Part shown: positions 25,116 to 33,768 of the stretch, one piece after another | Layout: every line of letters begins with the position of its first letter | Numbering within the stretch: the stretch's first letter is position 1 | NCBI RefSeq assembly: GCF_001613205.1 | Contig: NZ_BDBX01000044.1 | Coordinates: forward strand, 32,554-96,553 | Reading direction: 5' to 3' | Length of the DNA stretch: 64,000 bases | Source: Nocardia sienata NBRC 100364 | GTDB lineage: Bacteria; Actinomycetota; Actinomycetes; Mycobacteriales; Mycobacteriaceae | Program-made: the position numbers and the translations under genes | Notes under the pieces: generated by a model | What the model saw: the letters and a program-made list of their open reading frames with translations, nothing else | The model's database searches: none | Told to the model about the DNA's origin: nothing

Positions 25116-25295
25116 TCAGTACGGGTAGTCCCGGAACGTCATGACGCCACCGACGAGGACGAGCAGAACCGTGAGGATATAGACCGTGACACGGAACCAC
25201 ATCGGTCCGTAGTAACTGACCGCCAACGACGCACCGAGCGCAGCGAGGATCAGCACTATCCCGTAGAAGGGTGTGCGTTGCTCCTTGTCAGCCAT
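25116..25295 (-). CDS. Small two-helix membrane protein (59 aa)
   Basis: Start ATG 25295 gives MADKEQRTPFYGIVLILAAL followed by a second helix (VTVYILTVLLVLVGGVM) and a short polar end FRDYPY. Two hydrophobic segments with a charged N-terminus indicate an inner-membrane hairpin. It resembles the uncharacterised small membrane proteins common in actinobacteria. Longer readings of this frame (to 25625) cross the opposite-strand vapB gene and are not supported. Confidence 0.65.
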   Translation of the reverse strand: MADKEQRTPFYGIVLILAALGASLAVSYYGPMWFRVTVYILTVLLVLVGGVMTFRDYPY

Positions 25296-25418
25296 TCCTT
25301 CAGTGTCCTCCCACGGTGAGAGGGGTGGCAATGCCCGAGCCGGCTCCGGTCGACCCGGTGGCCGACGGCTCCCGTACAGTTCACACATGCACATGCCATG
25401 CGCATGTACCCTCGGTGC

Positions 25419-25655
25419 ATGAGTGTCGCAATCCAGATCAAGGACGTTCCGGAGGAGGTTCGTGACGCCATAGCGCGCCGGGCGGCCGCCCGGGGACAGT
25501 CGACTCAGACCTATCTCCGGGCCCTCCTGGAAAGGGAATTCCGCGCCGAACGCAACCGGCAGCTCATCGAGAGCTTGGTGGGGCGACGTTCCCTGACCAT
25601 GGACGCCGATGCGGTGGTCGCACAAATCCGTACCGACCGCGAGGACCAGGAGTGA
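25419..25655 (+). CDS. vapB: VapB-type antitoxin
   Basis: A 78-residue ribbon-helix-helix antitoxin (FitA/VapB type): VAIQIKDVPEEVRDAIARRA then GQSTQTYLRALLEREF, with a C-terminal toxin-binding tail (SLTMDADAVVAQIRTDREDQ). It would neutralise the downstream VapC and repress the operon. ATG 25419 is used since it starts exactly at the domain. Its stop overlaps the vapC start (25652-25655), so the pair is translationally coupled. Confidence 0.9.
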   Translation: MSVAIQIKDVPEEVRDAIARRAAARGQSTQTYLRALLEREFRAERNRQLIESLVGRRSLTMDADAVVAQIRTDREDQE

Positions 25656-26056
25656 TCGTCGTAGACGCCAACGTCATGGTGATGGCGCTCGCCGGACCGT
25701 CCGACCGTGGGGAGGCGGCTCGCGCAGCGCTTTTCGCGGACGACGAGTGGGCCGCGCCCGCCCATATGCCAATGGAAGTCGTACGCACCCTGCACAAAGC
25801 GGCCGTGACGAATCAATTGGCCGGCGCCGATGCCGACGCCGCTTTCCGGGCGCTCACTGCCATGCAGATCACGTACGTCGAAACAGACTCGCTACTACTG
25901 CACACTGTGTGGAAGCTGCGCCACAATGTCCCCATCTATGACGCCGCGTACCTCGCAGTGGCTGCCCTGCACGACGCACCCCTGGTCACCTTCGATGCGC
26001 GGCTCGCCAAGGGAACGTTTCAAGCGATGCCCGAGGTCGCGGTCACCGTTCTCTGA
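25652..26056 (+). CDS. vapC: VapC-type PIN domain toxin
   Basis: A 134-residue PIN-domain ribonuclease that would cut tRNA or other RNA when free of VapB. The acidic active-site residues are in place: D5 (IVVDAN), E42 (MPMEVV), D97 (IYDAAYLA) and D115 (VTFDARL). Start GTG 25652 overlaps the vapB stop. Intact and probably functional. The RNA target cannot be predicted from sequence. Confidence 0.92.
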   Translation: MIVVDANVMVMALAGPSDRGEAARAALFADDEWAAPAHMPMEVVRTLHKAAVTNQLAGADADAAFRALTAMQITYVETDSLLLHTVWKLRHNVPIYDAAYLAVAALHDAPLVTFDARLAKGTFQAMPEVAVTVL

Positions 26057-26083
26057 ACGCCCGGATCGGCCTACTATCCGACC

Positions 26084-26794
26084 GTGGAACTGCTGTTCGG
26101 GACGCGGGCGTCGGATTCGCCGTGGGTCGAGTCCGTGTGGACCTGCCGCAGTGAACACGTGTCGGAGATGACCTCGGTCGCGTCCGAGACCTGGGGGCTG
26201 GTGTTCTGGGAGCAGCGGGGGCGACCGTACGCGGCGATCACCGGTCCGGAGAGCCGCACCGGGACCGCGCCCGTGCCCGAGGGTGCTGGGTTCGTCGGTA
26301 TCCAGTTCGCTGTCGGGACGTCGCTGCGGGCGACGGCGACATCGGCCCTGGTGGACGGTGGCGTGGTACTGCCCGAGGTGACCGGCCGGACCTTCTGGCT
26401 CGACGGAGCCCGCCGGGAGACACCGCGGCCCGACGACGCCGAGGCGCTGGTCGATCGGCTCGTCCGCGAAGGAGTCGTGGTCCGCGATCCGCTGGTCTCG
26501 GCAACGCTGCGCGGATCGCCGCCGGAAGTGACCGAGCGGACACTCGAGCGCCGTTTCCGGGCGGCGACCGGGCTCACCCAGGGGGCCGTCCGGCAGATCG
26601 GGCGCGCCCGGACCGCCGCGCTGCTGCTGGCCTCGGGTGAGACGCCCGGCGATGTCGTCGACAAGCTCGGCTACTACGACGAGCCCCATCTCGCCCGGGC
26701 GCTACGCCGGTATGTCGGCCGGACGGCCCGGCAGCTGCGCGCCGGGTCCGGTGGCGCGATCGCGCTCGATCCCGGTCAGCGCACGACGTCGTAG
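26084..26794 (+). CDS. AraC family transcriptional regulator
   Basis: A 236-residue regulator with the HTH pair at the C-terminus: TERTLERRFRAATGLTQGAV, RTAALLLASGETPGDVVDKL, GYYDEPHLARALRRYVGRTA. The N-terminal part has a divergent sensing domain (SPWVESVWTCRSEHVSEMTS, GFVGIQFAVGTSLRATA). The GTG at 26084 is the most likely start. Its last 19 bases overlap the convergent DHFR-like gene at 26776-27351. This regulator type is often paired with such genes, so control of that neighbour is plausible. Confidence 0.85.
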   Translation: MELLFGTRASDSPWVESVWTCRSEHVSEMTSVASETWGLVFWEQRGRPYAAITGPESRTGTAPVPEGAGFVGIQFAVGTSLRATATSALVDGGVVLPEVTGRTFWLDGARRETPRPDDAEALVDRLVREGVVVRDPLVSATLRGSPPEVTERTLERRFRAATGLTQGAVRQIGRARTAALLLASGETPGDVVDKLGYYDEPHLARALRRYVGRTARQLRAGSGGAIALDPGQRTTS

Positions 26795-27351
26795 ACGAGC
26801 TTGGTCACGCCGTTGGAGTAGGTGGCCGAATCCCGCACCCGCAGGGTCTGCTTATCGCGGTCGGCGCGACTGAACAGACTCTTGCCCGCGCCCAGCAGCA
26901 CCGGGAACACGAGCAGGTTGTACCGGTCGATGAGGTCGGCGTCCGAGAGGCCGCGGGCCAGTTCGGCGCTGCCGTGGATGTAGATCGCGCCGCCGTCGGT
27001 CTGCTTCAGCTTCGCGACGTCGTCGGCGGTGCGCAGGATCGTGATCGGGCCCCACCCGTCGATCAGCGCGTCCTCGCGCAGGCCGGATGAGACGACGTAT
27101 TTGGGCAGGTCCTCGTAGTCGGCGTGATCGTCGGAATCGCGCCAGATCGGGGCGAAGGCCTCGTAGCTGCGGCGGCCGAACATCAGCGCGGTCGTATCGG
27201 CGAGTTCCTCGCCTTTGAGCGCGAATGCTTCGGGCACGAACTCGGTGTCCATCACCCAGCCGCCACTGCGGTGTCCCTCGACGGTGCCGCCGGGCGAGTC
27301 CACGACGCCGTCCAGCGACATGAAGCCCGTGTAGACGAGTTCGCGTGTCAT
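26776..27351 (-). CDS. Dihydrofolate reductase family (RibD C-terminal-like) protein
   Basis: A 191-residue reductase fold protein: LVYTGFMSLDGVVDSPGGTV, ALMFGRRSYEAFAPIW, GAIYIHGSAELARGLSDADL, LIDRYNLLVFPVLLGAGKSL and a Phe-rich end. This group binds NADPH but is not the essential folate enzyme; real substrates are unknown. ATG 27351 has GAGGAACAG upstream. It overlaps the convergent AraC gene by 19 bases. Confidence 0.9.
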   Translation of the reverse strand: MTRELVYTGFMSLDGVVDSPGGTVEGHRSGGWVMDTEFVPEAFALKGEELADTTALMFGRRSYEAFAPIWRDSDDHADYEDLPKYVVSSGLREDALIDGWGPITILRTADDVAKLKQTDGGAIYIHGSAELARGLSDADLIDRYNLLVFPVLLGAGKSLFSRADRDKQTLRVRDSATYSNGVTKLVYDVVR

Positions 27352-27608
27352 CTGTTCCTCCTGAGTACGGGCCTCGGATTCGGCCTGAGGTCAGCGTAGG
27401 AACAGCGGCCGCCATTGTCTTGGACGAAACCGACACGACCGCTGCCGAACGTGAGGCACTGCCGGATGCCGGTACGGGGTCGCGCCCTGGCCGTCGGTAG
27501 CACCGGTGAAACCGCGGGTCCTGACCGCAGCTCCCCGCGGGCTCGGGGCCTCGACGCCGTCCGCAGGGCGAGCGGAAACAGTCCGCCGGCTGGACAACAG
27601 CGAGAACC

Positions 27609-28382
27609 TCAGCGGCCCCGATCCTGTTCGCGGCGCGCGGCGAGGAACTCTTCGAAAGTGATCCGTCCGTCCCTGTGGTCCGGAGCGAGCTGGAGCCCGG
27701 CGCGGAAGTCGCGCATCGCTTTACCGGGCAACGGAACCGCCAGTACCGGTCTGCGGCGCCCGGCGGCTCGCAGGTACGCCCGGGCCAGGTCGGTCGCGGC
27801 GCGTATCTCCGGTCCGCCCAGGTCGGGTACCCGGCCGCTCGCGGCACCCGCTGCCAATGTGGCGAGGCGATCGGCCACCTCGGTGACATCGACCGGTTGG
27901 AAACTCACCTTGGACGGCATCGCGAGGAGCGGTAACAACCGCTGGTAGTCGCATATCTCGGCGATCAGGTTGTGGAATTGGGTGGCGCGCAGAATTGTCC
28001 ACGGCAGCTCCGACCGCTCGATCAGAGCTTCGCACTCCACTTTCGCGCGGTAATAGCCGAGTGCGTGGTGGTCGATACCGACGATCGACAGGTACACCAG
28101 ATGTGGGCGGCCGACGGCCTGCGCGGCCTCGACCAGCGCACGGGTCGTGGTGATGTCACCGCGGCCGTTGGTGGTGGCCAAGTGGACGATCACCTCGATA
28201 CCGCTGAGCGCCTCGCCCAGCCCGGCTCCGGTGCTCAGGTCCCCCACCGCCCACCGATGGGCCGTCGGTGCGCGTTCGGAACGGGTCAGGACCCGCACAT
28301 CATGGCCGGCGGCGAGCAACCGGGGCACGAATACGCGCCCGAGTCGGCCGGTACCGCCGGTGACCAGTATCCGTTTCGTCAT
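27609..28382 (-). CDS. NAD(P)-binding atypical SDR family protein
   Basis: A 257-residue Rossmann-fold protein of the NmrA/atypical-SDR type: ILVTGGTGRLGRVFVPRLLA with TGGTGRLG as the dinucleotide motif, HLVYLSIVGIDHHALGYYRA (YxxxK-like YYRAK), ELPWTILRATQFHNLIAEI. It probably binds NADP and reduces or senses quinone-like compounds. ATG 28382 is used; the upstream extension to 28448 is not family-like. Divergent from the DsbA-like gene. Confidence 0.88.
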   Translation of the reverse strand: MTKRILVTGGTGRLGRVFVPRLLAAGHDVRVLTRSERAPTAHRWAVGDLSTGAGLGEALSGIEVIVHLATTNGRGDITTTRALVEAAQAVGRPHLVYLSIVGIDHHALGYYRAKVECEALIERSELPWTILRATQFHNLIAEICDYQRLLPLLAMPSKVSFQPVDVTEVADRLATLAAGAASGRVPDLGGPEIRAATDLARAYLRAAGRRRPVLAVPLPGKAMRDFRAGLQLAPDHRDGRITFEEFLAARREQDRGR

Positions 28383-28522
28383 CCGTCTCTCCGTCCTCGG
28401 TGACCCCACCGGTTCGCCGGGCCACGACTCGGAACCGAGCCGCTCCACGGAAGCATCTCACCCGACCCGGCCGGCGCCGACTAGGCTGATGGAGCAATGT
28501 CCGGCGAACGGGAGCGCACGAA

Positions 28523-29269
28523 TTGAGCACCTACCCCGGCGGGTGGCCGCCCCCGCAGAACCAGGGATCGAATCGCCGGCTTCTCGTGATCGCGACCCCC
28601 TTCGTGGTGTTGCTGGTGGCCGCCGCCGCGATCGGTATCGGACTGCTGGCGCGAAGTGCTGCGGCAGAGGAGATTCCCGGCACCCCGACAGCGACGGCCG
28701 GCGATTCGGCTCCGGCGCATGTGCTGGCCGACGGCGCGGTCCGGATCGGCGAACCCGGCGCGAAGGTGACCGTCCGCGTCGTCATGGACCTGCAGTGCCC
28801 CGCCTGCAAGGCATTCGAGGAGGCCAACGGCAAGGTGCTGGAGGACGCCGTGCGCGACGGCACCGCGGCGGTCGAATACAGCGTCATCACCTTCCTGGAC
28901 CGCGCCAGCACAACCGAGTACTCCTCCCGGGCGGGCAATGCGGCATTCTGCGTCGCGAATTCCGGTGTGGACGACTATCAGGCCTGGCTTTCCGATATGT
29001 TCACCCGACAGCCCGAAGAGGGCGGTGCCGGCCTGCCCGACAGCGCGTTGATCGATATCGCGGAATCCGCCGGCTACACCGATCCCGCGGTGGCCCAGTG
29101 CATCACCGACCGCGAGTACGACACCTATCTGCGCACGAAGACCGACGAGGTGCTGAACAGCGGCGTGAACTCCACCCCGACCGTCACCGTGAACGGCGAG
29201 CAGGTCACCGACGCGGCCGCTCTCATGACCCCGAACGGCCTCGCCGCGGTGATAGCCGCCGCGCGCTGA
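28523..29269 (+). CDS. DsbA family thiol oxidoreductase
   Basis: A 248-residue membrane-anchored thioredoxin-fold protein. An N-terminal segment (residues 21-45) spans the membrane. The extracytoplasmic domain has C92-PA-C95 (DLQCPACKAF), the cis-Pro region SGVNSTPTVTVNGEQV and a helical insertion with a second Cys pair (AFCVANSGVDD, VAQCITDRE). It would form disulfides in exported proteins. The TTG at 28523 is chosen with GGGAG upstream. Confidence 0.9.
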   Translation: MSTYPGGWPPPQNQGSNRRLLVIATPFVVLLVAAAAIGIGLLARSAAAEEIPGTPTATAGDSAPAHVLADGAVRIGEPGAKVTVRVVMDLQCPACKAFEEANGKVLEDAVRDGTAAVEYSVITFLDRASTTEYSSRAGNAAFCVANSGVDDYQAWLSDMFTRQPEEGGAGLPDSALIDIAESAGYTDPAVAQCITDREYDTYLRTKTDEVLNSGVNSTPTVTVNGEQVTDAAALMTPNGLAAVIAAAR

Positions 29270-29305
29270 ATCGGGCCACCGGCCCGCCGGTTTCGCAGCC
29301 CCCGC

Positions 29306-29767
29306 TCAGTCCCCGGCCGCTCCCCCGATCTCCTCCGCGGCCCGACGGTAGGCGTCGGCGGCGCGGGAGAAATAGTCGAACAGTAGTTCGCGCTGCTCGG
29401 ACGGATAACTCTCGATGATGTTCCCGATCTCACGCCGGGCGGGGGCCAGCACCCGATCGAGATCGGCGGGCCGATCGATCGGCTCTACCACGACCTTTCG
29501 GCGGTCGCCGGGGTCGGGGCCGCGGCGTACGTAACCGGCCTGTTCGAGCCGGTCGATCAGGCGGGTGGTGGGCCCGGTGGTCAAACCGGTCCGCGCGCCG
29601 AGTTCGCCGGGGGTCATGGCGCCGCTCAGCTCCAGAACGTTGAGCGCGTACAGATCCGACGCTCCCAGCCCGACCGCCTTGGCGCCGGCCTGCGCATGGA
29701 GCACCACCGAACTCAGGTAGCGCCTGAACACCAGGCCGGGGTCGGTGTTGTGCGCATCCGTTGACAA
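29306..29767 (-). CDS. MarR family regulator
   Basis: A 153-residue winged-helix repressor: DLYALNVLELSGAMTPGELG, ARTGLTTGPTTRLIDRLEQA with the wing GYVRRGPDPGDRRKVVVEP, and the DxRxK-like DRRK signature. The TTG start at 29767 is plausible. Divergent from two SnoaL-like genes across a 94-base region with a 7-bp-arm inverted repeat (29804-29823), so it probably represses them and itself. Confidence 0.88.
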   Translation of the reverse strand: MSTDAHNTDPGLVFRRYLSSVVLHAQAGAKAVGLGASDLYALNVLELSGAMTPGELGARTGLTTGPTTRLIDRLEQAGYVRRGPDPGDRRKVVVEPIDRPADLDRVLAPARREIGNIIESYPSEQRELLFDYFSRAADAYRRAAEEIGGAAGD

Positions 29768-29803
29768 GTCCGCGACCTCCCTCTAGCTTCTTCTTCAACA
29801 AAA

Positions 29804-29823
29804 CTTCTTCCTTCAAGAAGAAG
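29804..29823. promoter_or_regulatory. Candidate MarR operator, CTTCTTC-N6-GAAGAAG
   Basis: A perfect inverted repeat with 7-bp arms in the divergent promoter between the MarR gene and the SnoaL-like operon. A second CTTCTTC-rich stretch lies just upstream at 29787-29796. This region is far less GC-rich than the surroundings. Confidence 0.55.
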
Positions 29824-29861
29824 AGTCTTATAAGCAGAGAATAACACGGACGGGGTGCACC

Positions 29862-30500
29862 ATGACCAAGACAACCCGCGATACCGCACCTACTACGACT
29901 CGCGGCTCACGCCGCCGCACGGTCGTACGCGTTCTCGGAGCCACCGCGCTGACCCTCGGCATCGCCGCGGGCGGCGGATATATCTGGCTGGACCGGACCT
30001 CCGATATCCGCGATACCGGAGTCGCCGAGTGCACGAGCGTGACGCCCGACGGTGGTAGCGCGCAGGACCTGCGGGAAGTGTGCGACACCATCGGCGCACT
30101 GACTGCGGCCTGGGGTCGCGGCGACGCCGACGCCTATGGTGCGGCCTTCACCGAGAACGCCACCTACACGACCTTTCTCGGCACCCACTACACGGGTCGC
30201 CGTGATCTCACCGAGGCACATCGAGCTCTGTTCTCCGGATTCCTGAAGGACACCGAACTAGCCGACTCCTTCCTCGGCGCGCGCTTCTACGGAACCGATG
30301 TAGCGATAGTCACCAGCCGCGGCGACCGATACGAGGGCGACCGTCCGACGGAACTGTCGAAGACACAGACCTACACGCTGGTACGGGAGACCGACCGCAC
30401 ATGGCGGATCGCCGCCTTCCACAACACGCAGCGCCGGACGTTGATGGAACGCCTCTCTTTCCTGTTCGACCCGGCGACCGAACCGGAGGCCGAGCGATGA
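29862..30500 (+). CDS. SgcJ/EcaC family SnoaL-like protein, membrane-anchored
   Basis: A 212-residue protein. An N-terminal basic region and helix (VVRVLGATALTLGIAAGGGY) anchor or export it. The NTF2-like domain follows: ALTAAWGRGDADAYGAAFTE, NATYTTFLGTHYTGRRDLTE, AHRALFSGFLKDTEL, YTLVRETDRTWRIAAFHNTQ. This family is linked to polyketide tailoring or detoxification, but no reaction is assigned. Its stop overlaps the next gene (ATGA), and the divergent MarR gene likely controls both. Confidence 0.85.
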   Translation: MTKTTRDTAPTTTRGSRRRTVVRVLGATALTLGIAAGGGYIWLDRTSDIRDTGVAECTSVTPDGGSAQDLREVCDTIGALTAAWGRGDADAYGAAFTENATYTTFLGTHYTGRRDLTEAHRALFSGFLKDTELADSFLGARFYGTDVAIVTSRGDRYEGDRPTELSKTQTYTLVRETDRTWRIAAFHNTQRRTLMERLSFLFDPATEPEAER

Positions 30501-30940
30501 ACGTCGACACCGACACACTCGCCATTCGTGCCCTGATCGAACGCAGCCGCGACGCGTGGGATCGCGGCGACGGCACCGCGTACGGCGCCTGCTTCACCGC
30601 CGACGCCACCGATGTCACCTATGCCGGCACCGTCTACCGCGGCGGCGCGGAGATCGGCCGCGCCCATCAGGTCCTGTTCGACAGCTTCCTGAAGGACACC
30701 CGCCTGCGCCTCGACATCGTCGAGATCCGGCGGTACGGGCCCGATATCGCTGTCGTCGTGACCCGTGGCGAATCCGGTAAACGCCACCCCCGGAAACTGC
30801 GAAAACTCGCCACCTACACCATCGTCCGCGAGACCGGTGGGCAGTGGCGCATCGCGGCGGTACAGAAAACCCAGCGCAAACCGCTCACCGAAGCCGTGTC
30901 CTTCCTCTTCCAGCCCACTTCGCGTCCCTCGGCACGCTGA
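30497..30940 (+). CDS. SgcJ/EcaC family SnoaL-like protein, soluble paralogue
   Basis: A 147-residue cytoplasmic paralogue of the preceding gene without the anchor: ALIERSRDAWDRGDGTAYGA, CFTADATDVTYAGTVYRGGA, HQVLFDSFLKDTRL, ATYTIVRETGGQWRIAAVQK. ATG 30497 overlaps the upstream stop as ATGA. Tandem duplication within the operon is the simplest origin. Confidence 0.85.
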   Translation: MNVDTDTLAIRALIERSRDAWDRGDGTAYGACFTADATDVTYAGTVYRGGAEIGRAHQVLFDSFLKDTRLRLDIVEIRRYGPDIAVVVTRGESGKRHPRKLRKLATYTIVRETGGQWRIAAVQKTQRKPLTEAVSFLFQPTSRPSAR

Positions 30941-31324
30941 TGACCGCACTCACTGGTCCCGGCGTCACTGGTCGCACCGGCCGCTCGGACCCGCGAGAAA
31001 CGTCGCGACGTCCTGGTCGTATCTCGGCGCGGACTCCTCCTCGCGCTGGTGGTGGGCGCCGAGCTCGTCGTCCGCTCCGGCACTCCTACCGGTCCGGATC
31101 CGGCGGCCCACGCGACCGCGATCGGAACGGTACCGAAACGTTTCGGAGATAACGATTTCGGCGAGCTGCCAGCGACGGGGCTCGGCACACCTGTCGCGGG
31201 TTGCGAAGGCCCGGAACGAATCAACGGTATCGAGTCGCTGTTCCCCATTCCGCCGAAGCCGCTGATACGTTACCTGTTCGCACAGCCCGTTCTGTTCGGC
31301 TGTATGAAGGAGACCGCCCGATGA
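30940..31324 (+). pseudogene. Frameshifted hypothetical gene after the SnoaL pair
   Basis: ATG 30940 overlaps the previous stop as ATGA, but its frame closes at 31150-31152. The neighbouring frame, which lacks any start of its own, carries plausible protein (EKRRDVLVVSRRGLLLALVV, DNDFGELPATGLGTPVAGCE, PPKPLIRYLFAQPVLFG) to a stop at 31322-31324 that overlaps the next gene start. A single frameshift near 31000 would give one protein with a hydrophobic helix. Either a pseudogene or a sequencing error. Confidence 0.4.
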
Positions 31325-32730
31325 ACAAGGCTACGAGGTGGCCGATCGACCGGGGAACACGCAAGATCTGGATCTCGGTGCTGCTCGTGGTGGCGATGGG
31401 CGTCGCGGTGGTCGTATGGGTGGGGCGGTCACCGGATGAGCCGCCGGAGGCCGCCGTGCTCGCCGGTCGTTTCCTGGTCTCGGCACGGCTCGACTCCGCT
31501 CCGGTGCCGAAGTGGACTCTGCGGGCTGCCGACCTGTCCGACGAGCCCGGCGCGGTACTGCTGGCGGCGCCGCAGACCCTGCACAGCTATTACGGCTACG
31601 GGGCGCCGATGGATGCCGGGACGGTGATCGTCGCGGCGACCGCGGTGCCCGGCGGGCCGGGAGCGGGCGAGAATTCCGGGGCGACTGTCGGTCCGGTTCG
31701 GATGCACGGCATCGATCCGGATACCGGTCACGTGCTGTGGACGACCGATGTGGGCGAACTCGACGGCTGCCGGGAGCGGGTGTCCGGCGGAAGGCTCGCG
31801 TGTCACGGCACGCATCGAGTGGTGATAGTCGACGCGGCCACGGGCGCGATACTCGGGGACCATCCGACCGACTTCGAGGTCACGGATGTCGCGGTCCGTG
31901 ACGGTGTCGTAGCGGTGACCGGCCGGACCGAGGACTGGATGACGGCGGTCGTGACTCGCGGCACGGTATCCGATATCGACGCGATCTGGCGGCGGACCTA
32001 TCCGACGCCTGTCGCCGGCGACCCGGTGACCCCGCGGATCGACGGGACCGCCCAGAACTACTTTCTCGACGGGCACGACCACAGCGTTCGCGTCTACGAT
32101 CTGCACTCCGGCGAGCCGCTGTTCACCGGTCCCGTCGCCTACACCTTCGACGGCGGCCTCATCGCGTCGCAGGTGATCGAGCGCGGCGGGAGCGCGGGGC
32201 GGGTCGCGCTGCTCGAACGCAGCGGCCGGCCTATCACCGAGGTCGGCAAGGCGAGTTCCATCCTCGAGTGGTATCCGACCGCGACCGCGACACCGCCGCC
32301 GATCCTCACCGGCGAGAGCGCCTACGAGCGGAGCTCGGGCCGGGTTCTGTGGACGAACGCGCAGATCGGCATCGACGAGCCCACCGGTCGCTCGAGCGCG
32401 GTGGAAGGAGTGGTGGCCGATACCGTGATCGTCCGGTCGCCCGGTGGAGCGGAGTTGATCGGCCTCGACCTCACCGACGGGCACCGGGTCTGGGCGCTGC
32501 CGACGCCGTTCTCGAACACGCTGCGCTACGACGGCATCACCGACGCGAGCCACCTCATCCTGTCCGACGGCACCACCGTGCACGCGATCGCCGCCGGCGA
32601 CGGTGCGGTTTCCTGGTCGATGCCGTTGCCGCCCAGTGGCAGGCCCGCCTTCCGCACGGCGGTGCGGGCGATGGGCGGACATATGGTCACGGTGACCGCC
32701 CAGGAGTTCACCGGATACGCCCCGGCGTAG
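31321..32730 (+). CDS. PQQ-like beta-propeller repeat membrane protein
   Basis: A 469-residue protein. A single membrane helix (IWISVLLVVAMGVAVVVWVG) is followed by an extracytoplasmic beta-propeller with PQQ-type repeats: MHGIDPDTGHVLWTTDVGEL, VVIVDAATGAILG, LIGLDLTDGHRVWALPTPFS, VHAIAAGDGAVSWSMPLPPS. The repeats lack the full PQQ-binding quinoprotein signature, so a binding or scaffold role is more likely than dehydrogenase activity. ATG 31321 overlaps the upstream stop (ATGA). Confidence 0.8.
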   Translation: MNKATRWPIDRGTRKIWISVLLVVAMGVAVVVWVGRSPDEPPEAAVLAGRFLVSARLDSAPVPKWTLRAADLSDEPGAVLLAAPQTLHSYYGYGAPMDAGTVIVAATAVPGGPGAGENSGATVGPVRMHGIDPDTGHVLWTTDVGELDGCRERVSGGRLACHGTHRVVIVDAATGAILGDHPTDFEVTDVAVRDGVVAVTGRTEDWMTAVVTRGTVSDIDAIWRRTYPTPVAGDPVTPRIDGTAQNYFLDGHDHSVRVYDLHSGEPLFTGPVAYTFDGGLIASQVIERGGSAGRVALLERSGRPITEVGKASSILEWYPTATATPPPILTGESAYERSSGRVLWTNAQIGIDEPTGRSSAVEGVVADTVIVRSPGGAELIGLDLTDGHRVWALPTPFSNTLRYDGITDASHLILSDGTTVHAIAAGDGAVSWSMPLPPSGRPAFRTAVRAMGGHMVTVTAQEFTGYAPA

Positions 32731-32763
32731 TGGACGGCCCTGCCCGTCACCCGGGACCCCGTG

Positions 32764-32816
32764 TCATGGCCGTGTCAGCTCGGCATCAGGGCGATATCAG
32801 CCGCCGCGCCGACAGT
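32764..32816 (+). promoter_or_regulatory. SARP-type direct repeat array and -10 upstream of drrA-like gene
   Basis: TCA(T/G) motifs begin at 32764, 32775, 32786 and 32797, each exactly 11 bases apart, one per helical turn. Ten bases after the last comes GACAGT (32811-32816), a TAnnnT-like -10, and the ATG at 32824 lies 7 bases beyond. No ribosome site is visible, which fits a leaderless transcript. Direct repeats at 11-bp period next to the -10 are the known binding layout of SARP activators. Confidence 0.7.
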
Positions 32817-32823
32817 ACTTCCC

Positions 32824-33768
32824 ATGAGCAATTCGGCAATCGCGGCCTCGGGGCTGCGGAAGGCGTACGGGGACAGAACCGTCCTCGACGGTATCGATCT
32901 GAACATCGGTGCCGGCACGATCTTCTCCCTGCTCGGTCCCAACGGGGCCGGCAAGACGACCACGGTGAACGTGCTGACCACCCTGTTGAAGGCCGACGGC
33001 GGCACCGCGCGGGTCGCCGGGCACGATATCGCGACCGAGACCAAGGCGGTACGGGCGGCGATCGGGGTCACCGGGCAGTTCGCCGCGGTGGACGATCTAC
33101 TCACCGGGGAAGAGAACCTGGAGCTGATGGCCGATATCCATCGGCTCCGAGGTGACGGGCGCAAGCGGGTGGTCACCGAACTACTGGACCGGTTCGACTT
33201 GACGGAGTCGGCGCGGAAACGGGCGGCGACCTATTCCGGCGGTATGCGGCGGAAGCTGGATCTGGCGATGACGCTGGTCACCAAGCCGGAGATCGTCTTC
33301 CTGGACGAGCCGACCACCGGGCTGGATCCGCGGAGCCGGCGCACCATGTGGGAGATCGTGCGAGGTCTGACGGATCAGGGCGTGACGATCTTCCTCACCA
33401 CCCAGTATCTGGAGGAGGCCGATCAGCTGGCCGACCGGATCGCGGTGCTCGATCAGGGGCGCATCGTCGCCGAGGGCACGCCCGGCGAACTCAAACGCCA
33501 GGTCCCCGGCAGCTATATCCGGCTCCGGTTCACCCACCTCGGCGAACTGGACGCGGCGCAACGGGTACTGCCGGGTTCCACCCGGGACGACGAGGCACTG
33601 ACGCTGCGGGTGCCCGGTGACGGTGGCTCGAAATCATTGCGGCAGGTGCTCGATCGGCTCGACCATGCCGCGCTCGAGGCAGCCGAGGTCTCCGTCCACA
33701 CACCCGATCTCGACGATGTGTTCCTTTCCCTCACCGGCCACGCGACCACGGAGGTCACCGCATCATGA
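32824..33768 (+). CDS. Daunorubicin-resistance type ABC transporter ATPase
   Basis: A 314-residue DrrA-like ATPase: Walker A GPNGAGKT (38-45), signature YSGGMRRKLDLA, Walker B VFLDEPTTGLDPRSRRTM, and the DrrA-type C-terminal region ending DLDDVFLSLTGHATTEV. It energises export of a hydrophobic compound with the downstream permease. Stop overlaps the permease start (ATGA). Promoter carries four TCA repeats, implying control by the neighbouring BTAD regulator. Confidence 0.93.
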   Translation: MSNSAIAASGLRKAYGDRTVLDGIDLNIGAGTIFSLLGPNGAGKTTTVNVLTTLLKADGGTARVAGHDIATETKAVRAAIGVTGQFAAVDDLLTGEENLELMADIHRLRGDGRKRVVTELLDRFDLTESARKRAATYSGGMRRKLDLAMTLVTKPEIVFLDEPTTGLDPRSRRTMWEIVRGLTDQGVTIFLTTQYLEEADQLADRIAVLDQGRIVAEGTPGELKRQVPGSYIRLRFTHLGELDAAQRVLPGSTRDDEALTLRVPGDGGSKSLRQVLDRLDHAALEAAEVSVHTPDLDDVFLSLTGHATTEVTAS

